The notes: generated from the sequence alone by a model not told the origin. A stretch of DNA of 64,000 nucleotides from Patiria pectinifera (GCA_029964075.1 CM057142.1:883770-947769), one strand, 5' to 3'; shown: positions 11,743 through 25,646, numbered from the stretch's first letter. Made by a program: numbers and translations.

Positions 11743-14700
11743 CTGAAGAAATATCAGCGAGGGTCAGGGAGGGTGGCCAGGGGGTGGCCAGGGGGTGGAG
11801 CTCAATCGTTTCCTGGCACATCGCTCCTTGTTTACGTGGCCTGTGGAGTCGAGGTACTGCTCCACCGCGCGGTGACAGAAACTTCCCAAGACAGTCTGAT
11901 CGGACTCACTGAAAGGTGAAAACTACGAACCTTTGAGATTTTACAAATCTGCTTGGGAAAATTCACGTCTTTCCTGACCTACCTCCGTCTGTTAGTCTTC
12001 ATATGCAGACTGTTGTACTTATGGCCTTGTCCCAAACGGGCTTTCGTTGCTGTCTTGGGTTACAGTTGTTCACCGTAGCACACACATGGCAAAAAAATCG
12101 CGCCGTAGCCACAAAGCATCGGTTCAGAGGCTGCACTTGAATCAGCCTAACCTTTATCACTAGTTACAATAGTAAAGTGTCAAAAGATTGTAGCTGAACT
12201 TGAGTGCAACCAAAACTAATCCCTTCGCATTTGAATGACAACATTGATTTAGCAAAGCTTCGGTTGGTCTGCTAGCTGTAAGGTATGCAGTGCACGCACG
12301 GTGTCGTGTGCCAGGTGATTAACCTTCATAATATAATGAAAATACCATAATACTCATCAAGAGTGTAATATATTATGCCATTTGCGTAACATAATCCCAT
12401 TTGAAGGATGCAGTCATTCTCAAAGGCGTCAATAAGCCAAAAAAATAGGTAAGTTGACACTGCTACCAAAGATTGCTCGGTGGGCTGAATTGTTTTTGCA
12501 GGATGTGGCGCGAGTGGCGTTGAACGTGGGCGGTTGTGCTCCCCCAATACCCATCCCACTGTCGGGTCTGCTTACGGGTGCGGTCAGAGCTATCGTATAG
12601 TGACTTGCTTTCATCATTTCCTCCTTGTCCGATAATGAGAGGGGACCTTAATGCCCACTGCACTCTTTAACGACGCGCCAGGGGAGCGGGAGACGCATTG
12701 CGTGTGATGGTGTCGACCTCGAAGATTTGGAAACCGCGCAGGAAGGGGAAAAACAGATGTGACCGTAGCACCGACTCTGTTTTCATCATGGTGCTGCAAT
12801 ACTGAAAATATTTTGTCCGGCCCAACCGTGAGAAATTCCCCCTTTTGTGACAAGCACAATAGTGGACATATAATGCGACATCAATCATAAGTTGGCTCGG
12901 CCGTTCCGCCCACAGCCGGCCCTTGGGCATTCCGTTCGCATCAGCTCATTTAAGAAATTCTTCGGCCACGGTCCGTCCCCCATACCTCTGTGTCAACCTC
13001 GCGTGACCAAATTTATTGGGATCTAGTGGTCATTTCCTGTGGCCAGACACCGCGTGGAATGTCCAACAGCTTGTCTAGCGAGTGACCGGCCGGACTGTTA
13101 TTAGCCTAGAGGGAGGCCACGCGACGAGAGGAGTCAGGTCTCTCCAAAAATAAACACGGTCTTCAATCAAACGACTCGGAAGATCAAAAGTATTTTGTTT
13201 TAAGTACTTCCGAATTATGTAATCGTCTTCAAGCGGAAGGGAAACGCAATTGCCATCATCACTTGTCTTTTCGTGACCTCACTGGGGTCAATGTCTGAAC
13301 GCTGTCCATCGGAAGGCTAGTCGAGCGTCCGTGAAGTCAAAATAAATGCAATGGACTTTTTTTGCGAAGGCGTACGTAATGCCAAGAATTTGGGCTACAG
13401 AAATTAATAATTACCCTTACTTATGGCCTTGACAGTGCAGTGAGAGATAATTAGTCATTATCACGTTATTTTTGGAGCAAAGAGAAATTCCGGACCGAGC
13501 GTGAAAGATGAACTATACGCTTTCAAATATTGACGTGTGTATTGTAATGAGTCCATCCCAAAATAGGCTTATTACACATTAACCTTAACCCTGAACCTCG
13601 TCCTTCAAAACCTATACCAAGTTTTTTTGGAGGATTTCGAAGGAGTACGAGTGAGGAACGGGACAGCCTAACCACTACTTCCTTTACTCGTATTTTATAC
13701 CCAATTGAAAGTTTTAGTAAAAAGACTCTGCTATTTGTGTTGTTGAAATGTGGTGGATTTGGATGATTCAGGAAAGTTCTTCGCAAAATTGTATCGGGCG
13801 TATAAGTGTTAATATCCTCAATTTTTGTCCTATATAAGCAACCTTATATTCTAATTCTGTCTAGAAGATCGAGAAGTTAACTTTCGTCAGTGGCACATTA
13901 TTTCCGAATTCAACTCTCGCTTTCGTACTTCCCGAATTTACCCCTGCAAATCTGAAATCCCACTTTGTCATCACTCGTGCTGCATGTATCCCGGCCCAAA
14001 CCGCGAGGGCAAACCGGCTACTTTCAACCCGGAATACCGTGGGAGGTAAGGGGTTTTTATAGGGGGTGCCGGTTCGATACTAGACAGAGTCTGCAAAACC
14101 TGAGTTATTCTTGCCGAGACGTCAAGATATTTCTCCACCGATTGGCTCCCACGAGTCGTGTCTTGTGTCCACTATCAAGCTGCTTGGGGGAGGGGGAGGG
14201 GCGGGGGCTGTGGCGTATTAACCCCCACTCAAAGAACTGAACACGTACAATGTATTATGTGTTTCGATAGTCGCTATATATAGTTATGACATCAGTATCA
14301 TAGTGTGACGGGTGTATTTACCTTATGTACTATACTACTTCAATGTTTTGGGCGTTGTTTAACGAGGTGAACCTGTTAATGGGTGTTGTGATCGACGATC
14401 TTCAAAAGCCATCGACCTTAAAACGAGCAAGATGCGCGGCATGTGGCAAATCGTATACGACCTCATTAACAGGGTAATAACTCCTATAAAAGTAAAAAGT
14501 ATAAACTTGGTCTTTAATAATCTAATAATTAAATGTCACGCTAAATTAGTGTCCAACGCACAGGCGGCCTTCGCAGTAATAGTTTATTATTAATAATAAT
14601 ATCAACTTCAAAGTGAAAATATTTCATTTTGGAATGAATAGATTCTCGTAATTGCATTTCTGGGTCTACTCGTCAGTGACTTTTCCCCGATAATCTCCTT

Positions 14701-16188
14701 GTTAGATACAGTAAGTTCTGAAGAAAGGACTGGGTCACCAAAGCGGGTTGGTGAGATCCGAGGCGCCCAGAGTCTGCTGTTCGATACGCGCCTCGCCCTT
14801 GTCCATGTTTTGGTAGACTTTTGGTAGGAAAGGTCCATTAGAAATTCGTAAGGCCATCGCTTTTCACCACTGACCCGTCAGTGCGAAAATTGAAACTGTC
14901 GACTTAATCAGAAATACCCCCTTCGTTATTGTTGGCAGTAATCGGCGGGCAGGAATGTCTTTCTTCACTGGGCATGGATTATTATGATTGACGCCCGATG
15001 TCCTCCGCCTTCTGATTTACCGAAAATATCCCAAGGTTTGTCCGTCTGTCCGCACATCTGGCTAGCTAATTCGCGGTTATACGGAGTCCATAATAAAAGT
15101 TGTTTACCACCGAATATGCGGAAAATGTTATGATGCGCTAGTAGCGCACGCGTGCTGTTCCTGAAAGATAAGGGGCCAAGTTGGCGCTGCAAGTTTTACC
15201 CCCCAGTGGAGTATCGAGTTCGTTCTGTATTTGTTTTTACCTGTTAGCAAAAGCAAAACTGAGGCGAAGCATGAAGGTGCATAGTATTACCTGTTGTTTG
15301 CTACGCATGTGCTACATTCGCTTCCTTCCTTTCATGTCACGACTGGTTTAATCTGGTTTACTGCGCCCTTAACTGGTTCGGGGGTCTCTCCGGATGGGGA
15401 AGTTTGGACGCCGGAGACTCGCTCGATGCAAACGGCGTTTTGCACGAGCACGCAACGCGGGTGACCTACTTCGTGAATGTTACATGAAACAAACAGAGTT
15501 TGCATGAGTATTTTGTTTGTGTTATGATTTTTACAGCAAACCCGTTCACATTAGTGGTTATTAGATTAGTGGTTATTTGAAGCACTTTCCGGATATATCC
15601 GATTAATGATTTCGATAGTTTCCCAAAACGAATTTCAATCTGTCAATTCCCGTCGTCGGTAGAAATCAAACCAAATTTAAGTTATTTTTTTACAGACAGC
15701 ACAGATTGGTGATTACTGACTATATCCAAGTCCCGGATATTTCAGATTTTCTCTGTCTTTTTTATTTTTTGTGTAATATTTTTATATATTTTTAAAGATT
15801 GCGACAGCTTAAACCACGACAACCTTTATTTCAGCAGAATACGGTCAAACGAAGCTGCTTTATTGTTTGTGATAACGCCACGAAAACTCTTCAAGTTGTC
15901 CGAGTCAGAAGTTAGACACATTGCATTTTGATTGTCGTTTTCAATTTCCCATAGAATGATGACTTCTGTATATACTTCTTTAACCAAAACATATTCGTGT
16001 TGCGTTGAGGTTTATTGTTTCGTGGGCTAAACAAATATAGAAGCCGTATAGTGTTCCTTGCTCAATTATTGTCGCTGTCTTGTGGGGAATGGTTACTGCT
16101 TTTGAGTTGCACATCAACTCGGTAATAGTTCCGTCAAGGTTGATTGTTTGGCCAGGAAGGAATCACTTTTACCAAAGTTCAGTTGGCT
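11743..16188. other. no supported gene
   Basis: Noncoding sequence. A local direct repeat of GTGGCCAGGG lies at 11773-11795. Several minus-strand ORFs at 12326-12930 overlap in different frames and look like chance. A GGTTCGATAC box B-like word occurs at 14071-14080 without a clear box A. Confidence 0.35.
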
Positions 16189-16195
16189 TATAAAA
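16189..16195 (+). promoter_or_regulatory. TATA box candidate upstream of small ORF
   Basis: TATAAAA lies 41 bases before the ATG at 16230. Metazoan TATA boxes sit about 30 bases upstream of the start site, so transcription would begin near 16219 and leave a very short leader. This could be chance in AT-rich DNA. Confidence 0.3.
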
Positions 16196-16229
16196 ACAAG
16201 TCTCCTTTCATTTGAAGTCCACCTTCAAC

Positions 16230-16376
16230 ATGTCTAGCCGTGATAATGCACACGGCACCGTTATGATGCTGGATCTCACAGCCAAACCACTCACCTCAAG
16301 TCTCTCGCCACAGGCTGAAATAATGAGCATTCTCAACCCCAGCAAACCCCCCAAGGCAAGGACAGGAACCGATTAG
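16230..16376 (+). CDS. small ORF of 48 codons behind a TATA box, unknown
   Basis: The ATG (context ACAATGTC-like, A at -3) opens a 48-codon frame ending TAG at 16374-16376. The peptide is polar and Ser/Pro-rich, with no signal peptide or membrane segment, and includes HGTVMMLDLTAKPLTSSLSP. Its composition is less AT-rich than its surroundings. A good donor (GCAG then GTAAAC) follows at about 16429 beyond the stop, and a possible GC donor lies inside at AAG|GCAAGG (16356), so it could be the first exon of a longer gene. No family is recognised. Confidence 0.3.
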   Translation: MSSRDNAHGTVMMLDLTAKPLTSSLSPQAEIMSILNPSKPPKARTGTD

Positions 16377-19300
16377 CAATAATAACTTCTGCCCTCAGAC
16401 ATTGATTTGTCGCACGTGGGGTTTGCAGGTAAACAAGGTATAGACGATGGAATTCCTGTTGCGACCTTCTCTTGGTCCTGTCGCTACCTCTCTACTATTG
16501 TCGTTATCACTTCGTCACTCGTGTGGCATCGATCATCATAAAGATTGACCCGAGTGAGTTGAACCTTAGTAGCTCAGTAAGCATCGCAGTGGACAATGTC
16601 ACCAATGGTTTATTTTGATACAATTAAGAAGTTCGTTGTTTTTACGACATGTATAGGAATCTTCACATGTACTATAAGACAAAGCCGAGTTTTGTAAAAT
16701 AAAAACGCACTGAATGGCAAATGACAACATTTCGTATATCGTGTATGCATTTCAGTAAAGAATTTGGAATCTTTACTTTTGAAAAGTTGATATCGATTTT
16801 AAACAAAATTAGAAATGAATTTTAAACAAAATCGAAAATGATTATTTCAGAGCTTATAGAATAGTCATCCTTATTCGCAATAACTTTCCTCGCCAACTAT
16901 TTGACGGAGGTTCGAATCCCTCCCAAACCGAACATCACATGGATTTAATTTTCAGTTCTTGCTCGATCCCGTGGATTTCTGTCAAATATCACTTTTTGTA
17001 TTTTCTTCTGCCTCTAAAACGGAACAGTCATTGTCGGAATTCTCCGTCAAGTTCTTTCGGGATTCTGAGCTTCATTGCAATAAAAACAGTGAGGATTGCA
17101 AGACTAATGTTAAATTCCTATATTCCTTATACTTTCGGATAAATAGGCGTTGGGGCATTGACCTACACATTATTTTAATCCTAAATCCATTGGATGTTTG
17201 AAAAACCAAATTGAAATTCAAGGATTAAAGACAACCGTAAAAAGTTGTAGGGATTGGGGGAAGATATGTCATTTCTTCCAAACCTTCTACCGATATTAAT
17301 TTTAAGTTTCGGCAGACTGTCCAGGGGCTTTCTCTGAAAGTTGAGAACTCATTGCAACCTCGGCGCATTCCAAGCCCTTACGCAGAGGCAAAACCACAGA
17401 CCAACGCATTATTTAAATTTCAGAGGGGGTGTCAGGAATGGAATTTCTTCTCAGAAGTAAGCCTATATTTAGGCCCTGCACTTATCCTAAATGGCGCATC
17501 AATTTTGCAGCAAATTAATAAACAATGCAGAATGAGAAAGTGGCAATTACTGATGATTACCCGTCCGGGACGCGCGACGGTGTGAATTCTTTTTTCCCCG
17601 AATCAACTCGTTTTTCCCCAGCAATTTCAATGGCTGGAATCTTGTGAATTGGAACTCCAAATGACCCTTTATATTCCAGGCCTCAAATATGTGACCCAAC
17701 ATAACAAAACGAGTCACGCACGGCGAAATTCTTTAGAGTCGCCGAAATTCTTTTGAGTGCCAAACCATTTATTAACAAATGTACAAACTGTAAATTTAAG
17801 AGAGTCTAGGCCTACTGTAAATTAAAGAGAGTCTACTTTTTTACTTACATAATTTCTAAAACACATTACGACGATAAAGTGAGTGATACAACAATATGGA
17901 GAACAGAGTTGCTTTCTCTATACTGCATACGAAAAACCCACAAGCGAAAAAAATATATTTCAAGGAAATTAAATTCTTATTTGGTGGGATTTGTTCATAC
18001 TTTTCTGTGGAAATGTCTGGACGGATTAAGTCCGTATTAGTCTATAGAGAAGGACCAAACCACAGTCATGGTTTGTGCCTTGCGCCCAACAAGTTACGAC
18101 ATCATTTTTGTTTTTGACGGATATGGTAACAGCACGCAACAGGTGGGAAAAGGCACGTACGCGGTCAAGGGCAAAATGTGGCTAATATTTTTTTTCACAA
18201 AATCATAAATCCCGCCTGTTGTGCCGAACATTGAACCTCAGAAGCACCCCCCCCCAAGAAAAGTCCATGAAAGTTAAAGTTTTGAGGAGTTTTTAATGTG
18301 CACGTATTCATCGTTGTTAATAATAAATTAGGATAAACTCTATATCAAAGTTAACCTGTACCCGAGCAAAATTTCTTCAAAAAAGATTCCATGAGAAGTT
18401 ACAACCAAATAATAGCCTGGCGAAAAGTGGTGTGAATTCTTCAAAAGTTGAAACCCATTATTATCGGAATACCCTACAAACTATTTTTATTTTCAATGAG
18501 ACAAAATACCATCCAACACAATTCCAAGTCAAGTTTATTGTTAGCCAGGCCCAACCCATGTCAAAGTTTCCTGAAATTGGACGCGTCGCTGCCTACACGC
18601 AATGTCAGAACTGGATCCGTCAAAGCCTAAAAATGGTCCGTAAATATCTGCAAATTATTTATCACAATAATATCTGAAAATGACATGCCCGAGTGCTTGG
18701 ACAGTGTTGGGCCTGCTAGGTCAATACCAGCTGTAAATTATACAGCTGTTTAGAGCACTTTTATATGTTGCTGTGGTGTTAATATTTTTGAAATATTGCT
18801 TGAGGTCAAAAAATGTGAATGGGTATGGGTGAAGGGTCGAGATTTCATACTTTCTCCAGACTGTACGATTTGAAACTGCACCCAAGACGAATATGAATTC
18901 ATGTCGAGGTGGGCGAGACTATTTTGTAGGATGATTTGTTGGAGCCTGTTGGTATTTTGTTTCATAACTCGGCCTATGACCCGTCTCAGAAGAGGCCAGT
19001 GCAAAACATGGAAATGTCTGCGTCATTGTCGACGGAAAAAAAAACAATCTTTGCGAATTGATGGCGATAATTTATTGCGTTTTAAAACCTTGGTGTATGT
19101 CTTCAATTTGATGTCAATGCTCTCACTGCAAAGTGTTGGACTTGTCCTTTGCATGACAGTTGATATGGCAATAATTTCACGGGAAAACCAACAGCCCTCG
19201 ACGAATAATCCGAAACATCCGTCGCGTTTGCTCGTCTCGCCACGGGAAACATAAATCTGTTCTCGTTGTCTGTCGCGGGTCTCGACCAGTGGTCGATGAT

Positions 19301-19419
19301 GTACGTCTTGATTTACACCGTCTTCAGAAAAATCAAAACACGTTCCCGATTTTGACTCTGTTATTCAGACAAGATTCAGTGAATGAAATATCTTGATAGC
19401 AGTGTAGTATACTTGAGTC
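16377..19419. other. no supported gene
   Basis: AT-rich sequence. A box B-like GGTTCGAATCC occurs at 16909-16919 without a convincing box A. Short direct repeats occur at 16795-16840 (TTTTAAACAAAAT twice) and 17788-17837 (AGAGAGTCTA twice). Remaining ORFs are short and unsupported. Confidence 0.35.
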
Positions 19420-20012
19420 CATCACAAGTCCATCACAATTATAAATCACAAGTCAACGCACAAGTCCAGTAACGGTATGAATAACGAAGGGATGCCTTTA
19501 CCACAGTTCAGTTGAGTAGCTTGTGAGCAAACTTGGGAATGGGTGTCTTGTGAGGACTTGTGAAGACTTGTGATGGGATTGTGATGGACCTGTGAGGACT
19601 TGCGAACTTGCGATGGACTTGTGATGGACTTGTGATGGCTTGCGAAGGACTTGTGGTGGACTTGTGGTGGACTTGTGATGGACTTGTGATGACTTGTGAA
19701 GGACTTGTGAGGACTTGTGATGGACTTGTGATGACTTGTGGTGGACTTGTAATGGACTTGTCAGGAATTGCGATGGACTTGTGAGGACTTGTGATGGACC
19801 TGTGATGGACTTCATGACTTGTGAAGGACTTGTGGTGGACTTGTGAGGACTTGTGATGAACTTGTGATGGATTTGTGAGGACTTGTGGATTTGTGATGGC
19901 TTGCGATGGACTTGTGAGGACTTGTGAGGACTTGTGGACTTGTGATGGACTAGTGATGGACTTGTGAGGACTTGTGATGGACTTGTGATGGACTTGTGAT
20001 GGACTTGAGTCT
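19420..20012. repeat. foldback element with minisatellite arms (copy A)
   Basis: The left flank (19420-19470) carries units of the form CACAAGTCCATCA. A core at about 19477-19530 follows, then the right flank (about 19530-20012) carries some 40 degenerate copies of CTTGTGATGGA and CTTGTGAGGA, the reverse complement of the left units. The whole is therefore a lopsided palindrome of tandem repeats. The core (ATGAATAACGA..GGATGCCTTT..CAGTT) matches those at 47798-47850 and, more weakly, 32721-32775. The long minus-strand ORFs here are products of the repeat, not genes. Confidence 0.8.
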
Positions 20013-21764
20013 ACAACACAATGTTTTTCATACCCTGTTTTCTTCCTTGTCCTATATTCAGCTCTAAACACGACCTAAAAACCACACGCACCTCCACTTT
20101 CAAAGTAACCGCTTCCTCGCGTGTGGTCGAGGGGGAACCTAGCTCCACGTGTAACCCAAGAGATGGTAATTGATAGCGATCGAATGCTGTTATTCCATTT
20201 CATTACAGGTGCTTTCCTTTGCGGTCGTTGACACTAATTGTGTTTGTGATCTTCGGACGCTTCACGTCCTTTGAGTATATAGAGGCGCGGTTATCTAGGC
20301 CAAGTCTAGTTCTTCATAGTCTCATTACGAGGTGACAATGTGTAATTCACTCACTAGGCTCGCCAAGTATTTTTGACATATTGCATGATACCCCTGGCCC
20401 CCGAAATTCCAGCCTCGTTCGTTCGTCTTAGACAACACCTGTTTTTCTCCGCCCTTTTCCCCCGCCGATGCTGACGCCTGCACAAACTAGCAACAAATCC
20501 CAGTCACATATGCTACCGTATTCACCTAAAGCACATTCATAATGAGCCTATCCGACAAAATGATCAACCCCGTGTTATTCCTTTTGCACGCCAGTTTCCA
20601 ATGGTTGCTAATAATTATGACACCATTCGGTGATGCAGGCTTGATGAGAAATTTAGCTTGAAAAAAAAACCCCTGGGAAGTTGACAATGTAGAAAAGGAT
20701 TCTGGATGTCTGCACTCGGCACAGCTGTCCCAGTATAAAATTAATAGCAGTTTTTCTTTTTCATATGTATGTCCTGGAGATTGCTATTCCTTTCAGAGAT
20801 TTTCGATCGAGCTTGGTTCCGGTATTTTCCGATCGTTTTTCAGGGCAGTATGAACTATACATCGTAAATTGAACAAGGTCTTATTCTTATCTTTGGCCTG
20901 TGTTCAGTTTGCACTATGCTTGCACTTTGATGACGATACAAAATTAATTATAACTTAATGAAATTTAAAAATATATGGTTATTCAATTGAGTGTACCACA
21001 ACCAAACAGTTCAACTGAGTGCAGGCACTTACAAACAAAAAAGAATCACAGGGAACAAAAAGAAAGCTGAATCCATTTAGTACTTGTTTACATAACCATG
21101 AAAATGCAAATCATAAGTACAATCAAAAATGCTGAAAAGCCTGTGTAACCAAGACGTACACAGACACGTGCAGCTAAGCAGTAAAAGTTTGTGTGCACAC
21201 AGACAGCACCATTTTCTGCTTGCAGATTTTCATTTTTTCCGCCGCCCCGCCCCACCCGCCACACAAACAAGCTGTTAAGCTAATCAGCATCACCTGGGGG
21301 CAAGGTTCTGTAAATTATTAAAAATTAAAGCAATAAATGCTATATGCAGGAAAAGGAAAAAGCAGAAAAAAGAAATGACAGATCAAGGCTAAATTAACTA
21401 TTATGATTAAAGCTACGACAATAAATTACTGATTTAAAACGTTTTGGTTGTTAGATAAGCATAACGTCAACAACGTCAACACCAAATAAATAAAAAAAAA
21501 TTTTTTGTATTTTTTTTCTATCGAGAAAAAGAAGAAAAACAGAAACTACTGATTAATAATGGTGAATAATAAATAAATCAGATTAAAAGGTATATATATA
21601 TGTAAAAAAAGCTAAAGCAAAAGATGTGATAACTTTAAGGTATTTGTGTAGTGAAAGTTATATTTAAGAATTATGAAAGGACTCCTTAACCCCACAAGTA
21701 ATGCTGTAATTCAAAATTAATTATTTGGTGAATAAATGACCAGAAAGACATAAATGATACATAC
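20013..21764. other. no supported gene; AT-rich
   Basis: From about 20930 to 21720 the sequence is very A/T rich with many A runs. It could be a 3' untranslated region or intron of a minus-strand gene that includes the exon at 21765-21940, but nothing proves that. Confidence 0.35.
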
Positions 21765-21940
21765 CTGAACTTCTAAAAAGCAGGGAAGACACTCGAAACT
21801 CTCTACGGTGCTTAGAGTAGCTGAACGTTTGGGAAAAAACGACTCCTCTTTTTGTTTCCTATCTGCGACGGTGTGATCTGAAGGCTCATGCTGATAACTA
21901 AACTCAAGGAGTAAGGCCACCCCTCCAACTGCTGCCGAAC
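21765..21940 (-). CDS. candidate internal coding exon, unknown protein
   Basis: Read on the minus strand, an acceptor (CTTTCTATTTCAG) opens a 176-base frame (phase 1 in, phase 0 out) that ends at a consensus donor, CAG|GTATGT. The 58 residues start SAAVGGVALLLEFSYQHEPS and end FECLPCFLEVQ. The opening is hydrophobic, perhaps part of a membrane segment or signal. I do not recognise a family. No second exon was identified. Confidence 0.35.
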
Positions 21941-24900
21941 CTGAAATAGAAAGTTGCCATTTTGAAAACGCATTTATCTACTTCATTGCCAGTAGGACGC
22001 ATCTTCCTCGGGTCCAAATTACTGGAAGCGTAAAGTATTTTAGCATTCATTCTCAATCACAATACCACGCCTATATAGAGAAGAATATGAAGTATAGACA
22101 TTTGGGCAGTTCCCCTAAGGCCATGCTTACTCGATGTGCATCCCTGATAAAAAAAATGTGCCTTGGTGGACTAAGTTACGTAAACCATGTTGTCAATAGG
22201 CGAGCACAGTAAGTCTTTACAGCATCCTTTTATGATGATTTCGGAGCTAGGTCAGTGGGAACTTTTTTTTTTACAGGCGCAGATGTTTCAGCTAGCCGCA
22301 AGTGGTGATTGACTGGACATTTTTTTCAAAGGAAAAAACCCACTAATGGAATGTTTAATTCCACTGAAATGTAGGAGCTCGGATTCAAGTTTGGAAAGTT
22401 TTGTCAATTCGTGTTCAGCAAGCTGTCCAAGTGAAAAGTTGGACTTCGCTTTTGACGATTATGTTGACCATTATTAGACTTGTATGACTCGGTGACGTCG
22501 CCCACGACTGTCCTGTTTCGTTCCCCTTCCCTCCTGACTGTTATGTGCTCTACAAGATTACGCCCTCAGCTCACGGGGTCTTAGCAATATATCCAGGATT
22601 ATGGACGATGCAACCGAGACAGGAGTCCACGCTTTCCATCATGTCATGCCCGTAGTTCACGCCCAATCCTGGCCGATCTTCTCTTGCTTGATCGCTCCCA
22701 AATTAGACCTACACACGTCAATGAATTCTTCGAAAAAAAACAATCATGTGTAAGTGTATACTTAGGGTTAATGCAGAGTGATGTAGAGAGTCTGGATGCA
22801 AATTTTTATGACGCAAACAATAATAAATCACGCCAAAACATCTTGTGGACATAATTAATGAACTTAAAAGACGCAACGTTGTTCATGTACATGTAATTGA
22901 TCGTCCGTTTTCACAGATACAGAAGCAGTGCCAGTAACCAACCCTAACATGATTGCTCGGTTTGGCCTTCTGAAACAAAGAGGAAAAGTTAGGCATTCTT
23001 TGCTGTATTTTGCTGGACAGTCGCATTGAAAGATTATGATCTATTTTAACTTTTAAATTGTTGTTTTAATGCCAGCCGATGAGTATCACGAATGTTGTCA
23101 TTTAAACAGATTGAAACCCCGTTTTCAAGGGTTTTGGTTGTCTAATGTGTTCCTCGGCCTGTTCAGTTTTCAATCCCGCCAAGTAATGCTACGGGGCTGG
23201 GGAGCAGACATTGATGTGGCTAGGGAACTTGGATTGATATTCGTAAACAAAATCCCAAGGAAGCTAGCGGTGCCCTACTAAATTTCAGTTGACAAAATGC
23301 AGTGTTCCGCATAGCCTATACTTTCTCTTCCAACATCACGCGTCAATTGCCACGGAGGTCCGGGCGTATTTTCCCCCGTATCAGGGCCCGTCCAATCCCG
23401 CTGGTGAAGGCCGTGCATGCGTGGGTCGGTTCAACGGCTGGAAAACCTGACGGAATTGCGCTTAATTTTTTGGGGAAAAACAAACTTGTCACTTTGCCAC
23501 CCAATCATACACGTGGGCGGCACTCCGAAGAAAGTTTTTTTCTCATTTCTTACGCTTATCCTGTCTCGTTTTCAAAAGGAAGCTTTCTTGGGCTGAACCT
23601 CAAGCGCCCTAACAACTGAAAGTAATAACACCCTCTTGTTTACACTGGCCGTTCCTTCTTTAAGAAAACAGGCAAACGTATCGGGGTCTGATCCGGGGGG
23701 TCGGGGGACTATGCCGGGACCTCATTGACAATGGACGCGAGTTGGAAGAGAAAGCAGGTATGCGTTTGATTGTTTGCACAGATGATACATCAGTATTACA
23801 TAATTTCTTCTGAAGACAATCAGTAAAGCCAACGAAACGTTGAGTGTAAAATCACCCATCGTTTCTCCTCATCAGAACCACCGCCGTATCACTCAAGAGA
23901 GATACCTCTCCACAGCGCTATACACAGCAAACGTTCAGCAATTCGCAATTGTCAATTTCTCCATAAGAATTACGATATTCTCAAGACATTTGCCCAAACG
24001 ATTATGAACGATTTTGAAGAAAAAAAAACTGATGTGAAAATAGACGGATAAATTGCTTTGAGAGTACATGTGTTGACGTAAAGCTGATGATAGGTCCAGA
24101 CCTACCGTACATTTTGTACAAGGTCATGCTGAATATGAGATCAACATACCTGTTCCAAATAGGTTGTAATCGGTGGAAAGATGTCCAAACATTTTGTACC
24201 GCTCAATTGATATTCAACCGCATTATTTCCGACTCCATCAGGCAAGTCCCGTAAACGTCGACAAAGAGCGACCAATGCCAACTTCTTTTTCTGAATGGAC
24301 CGTGTGGTGATTTATGATGGTTCCCTTCAGTCCTCTAAGCCTCAAAATAACTCTGCGCATACTTTAAAATATTGAAAATATTTGTCGGTGTATTGAAAAA
24401 AAGGGTCGTGACAATAACCTCCTTCCCGGTCAACGCGTCGAGGTTTTTCTTCTATGCCAAACAAATTGAATGGTAAGATTGATGATGTGTCGTTTGGTTC
24501 ACAATACCTTCAATAAACACTGATCCCATGTAGCGTGCTAGCCAGTCAGACGATGACAAGCATTTGTCATTACAAAAATTCTACAATAATACATGCATAT
24601 TTTAAAGAAGGAATTCTACATCGACACACACCCAAGAGTGTATTTATCTGCACGTGTGGACCCCCTTTTGTCCCTCTTTTGTTTGTACACTAACTTTTTA
24701 GGAAGACCTCCATATGTTTTGTACACGATCTTCAATTGTGGACCTTCGGGAATTGGGGACCATATTGTCGTCTATTGTTCAACGTCCTCCTTAGAATGCA
24801 GAAACAAACTCTCACACACCCATGCAGTCTATCGATATCCTTCGGTTTTCCCGCCTCTAACTCTCAAACATCTTTCCCGATAGGATTATTCATTTTGCCA

Positions 24901-25599
24901 CTTTTTCTGATAAGCGTGCGATATTTTAAGGGGTGCTCTATGAAAAGATGAAGCCAATAAACGAAAATCAACCTGTGTAACTTTGAATATAGCTTTTTAT
25001 AGCTGTTTTCATGTAGTACACACATTTTATACTCAGTTGATGATGTCGTTTCCAATGCATGTTGAGAATAACTACGTAAAGATCTCCCCCAGGCCCCCCC
25101 CCCGAAAAAAAATCTTTCAGACTCTTCTTTATAGGATCTGCAGGTCACATTGGTATTTAACGGGTACAAAAATACTGTTTTTAACGTAGTTGTACTTGTT
25201 TTACGTCATTGCATGATTGCCAATGAGCAAGTTTGTTTCATCGGAAATCTCGTTTGAAGCGAGGATATAGGTGTGATAACTTTCGTAGGATGTGCAGCAG
25301 CCGTTGTAGATCTAGAACGAGATTATCTAGTGGGCGAGAAAAAGGCAGTTTGTTTGTGGAGAAAACGGGAGACCCCAAGGGAGTTTGCCGTCCCCAAAAC
25401 GGCGACCAGATCCTCCCTCTGTGAGTGAACTTGACCCGGGGCTCAAGAAAACTGAGAAAAAAAATTGCCAACAACAAGAAGTAAAATCTGTAACTCCTGG
25501 CGTGCACTCCCCGCAATGTCGGCGATATTGACTGTCAACATAGCGAGTCAGCCAACTGCCTTGTCGGTGGTCTCATAATCTTAATGCACTAAAAGTGGA
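21941..25599. other. intergenic, no supported gene
   Basis: Mixed noncoding DNA upstream of the thrombospondin promoter. The ORFs at 23302-23619 (+) and 25238-25516 (-) lack splice signals and family resemblance. A CTGAAGAC...CGAAACGTTGAG motif at 23812-23850 resembles motifs in the repeats at 34753-34797 and 55690-55780. A C/A run lies near 25093-25112. Confidence 0.4.
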
Positions 25600-25636
25600 A
25601 AGTATGATAGCAGAAGGTGTTTTTCTGCCGAGCCCG

Positions 25637-25646
25637 CCATATTTGG
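25637..25646. promoter_or_regulatory. CArG box (SRF site candidate)
   Basis: CCATATTTGG matches CC(A/T)6GG exactly. It lies about 510 bases upstream of the inferred transcription start. The first ATTGG (inverted CCAAT) is 26 bases downstream. Binding by SRF is inferred from the match only. Confidence 0.5.

Noticed and set aside
19420-20012. CRISPR-like array
   Set aside because: The units are about 11 bp, degenerate and without spacers, and the DNA is metazoan.
19498-20071. Minus-strand ORFs of 105 and 187 codons made of HKSITSPSQV-like units
   Set aside because: They are translations of the degenerate CTTGTGATGGA minisatellite, open only because the unit lacks stops; no start context, splice sites or domain.
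23302-23619. 105-codon plus-strand ORF in the upstream region
   Set aside because: No splice signals, basic low-information sequence, no family.
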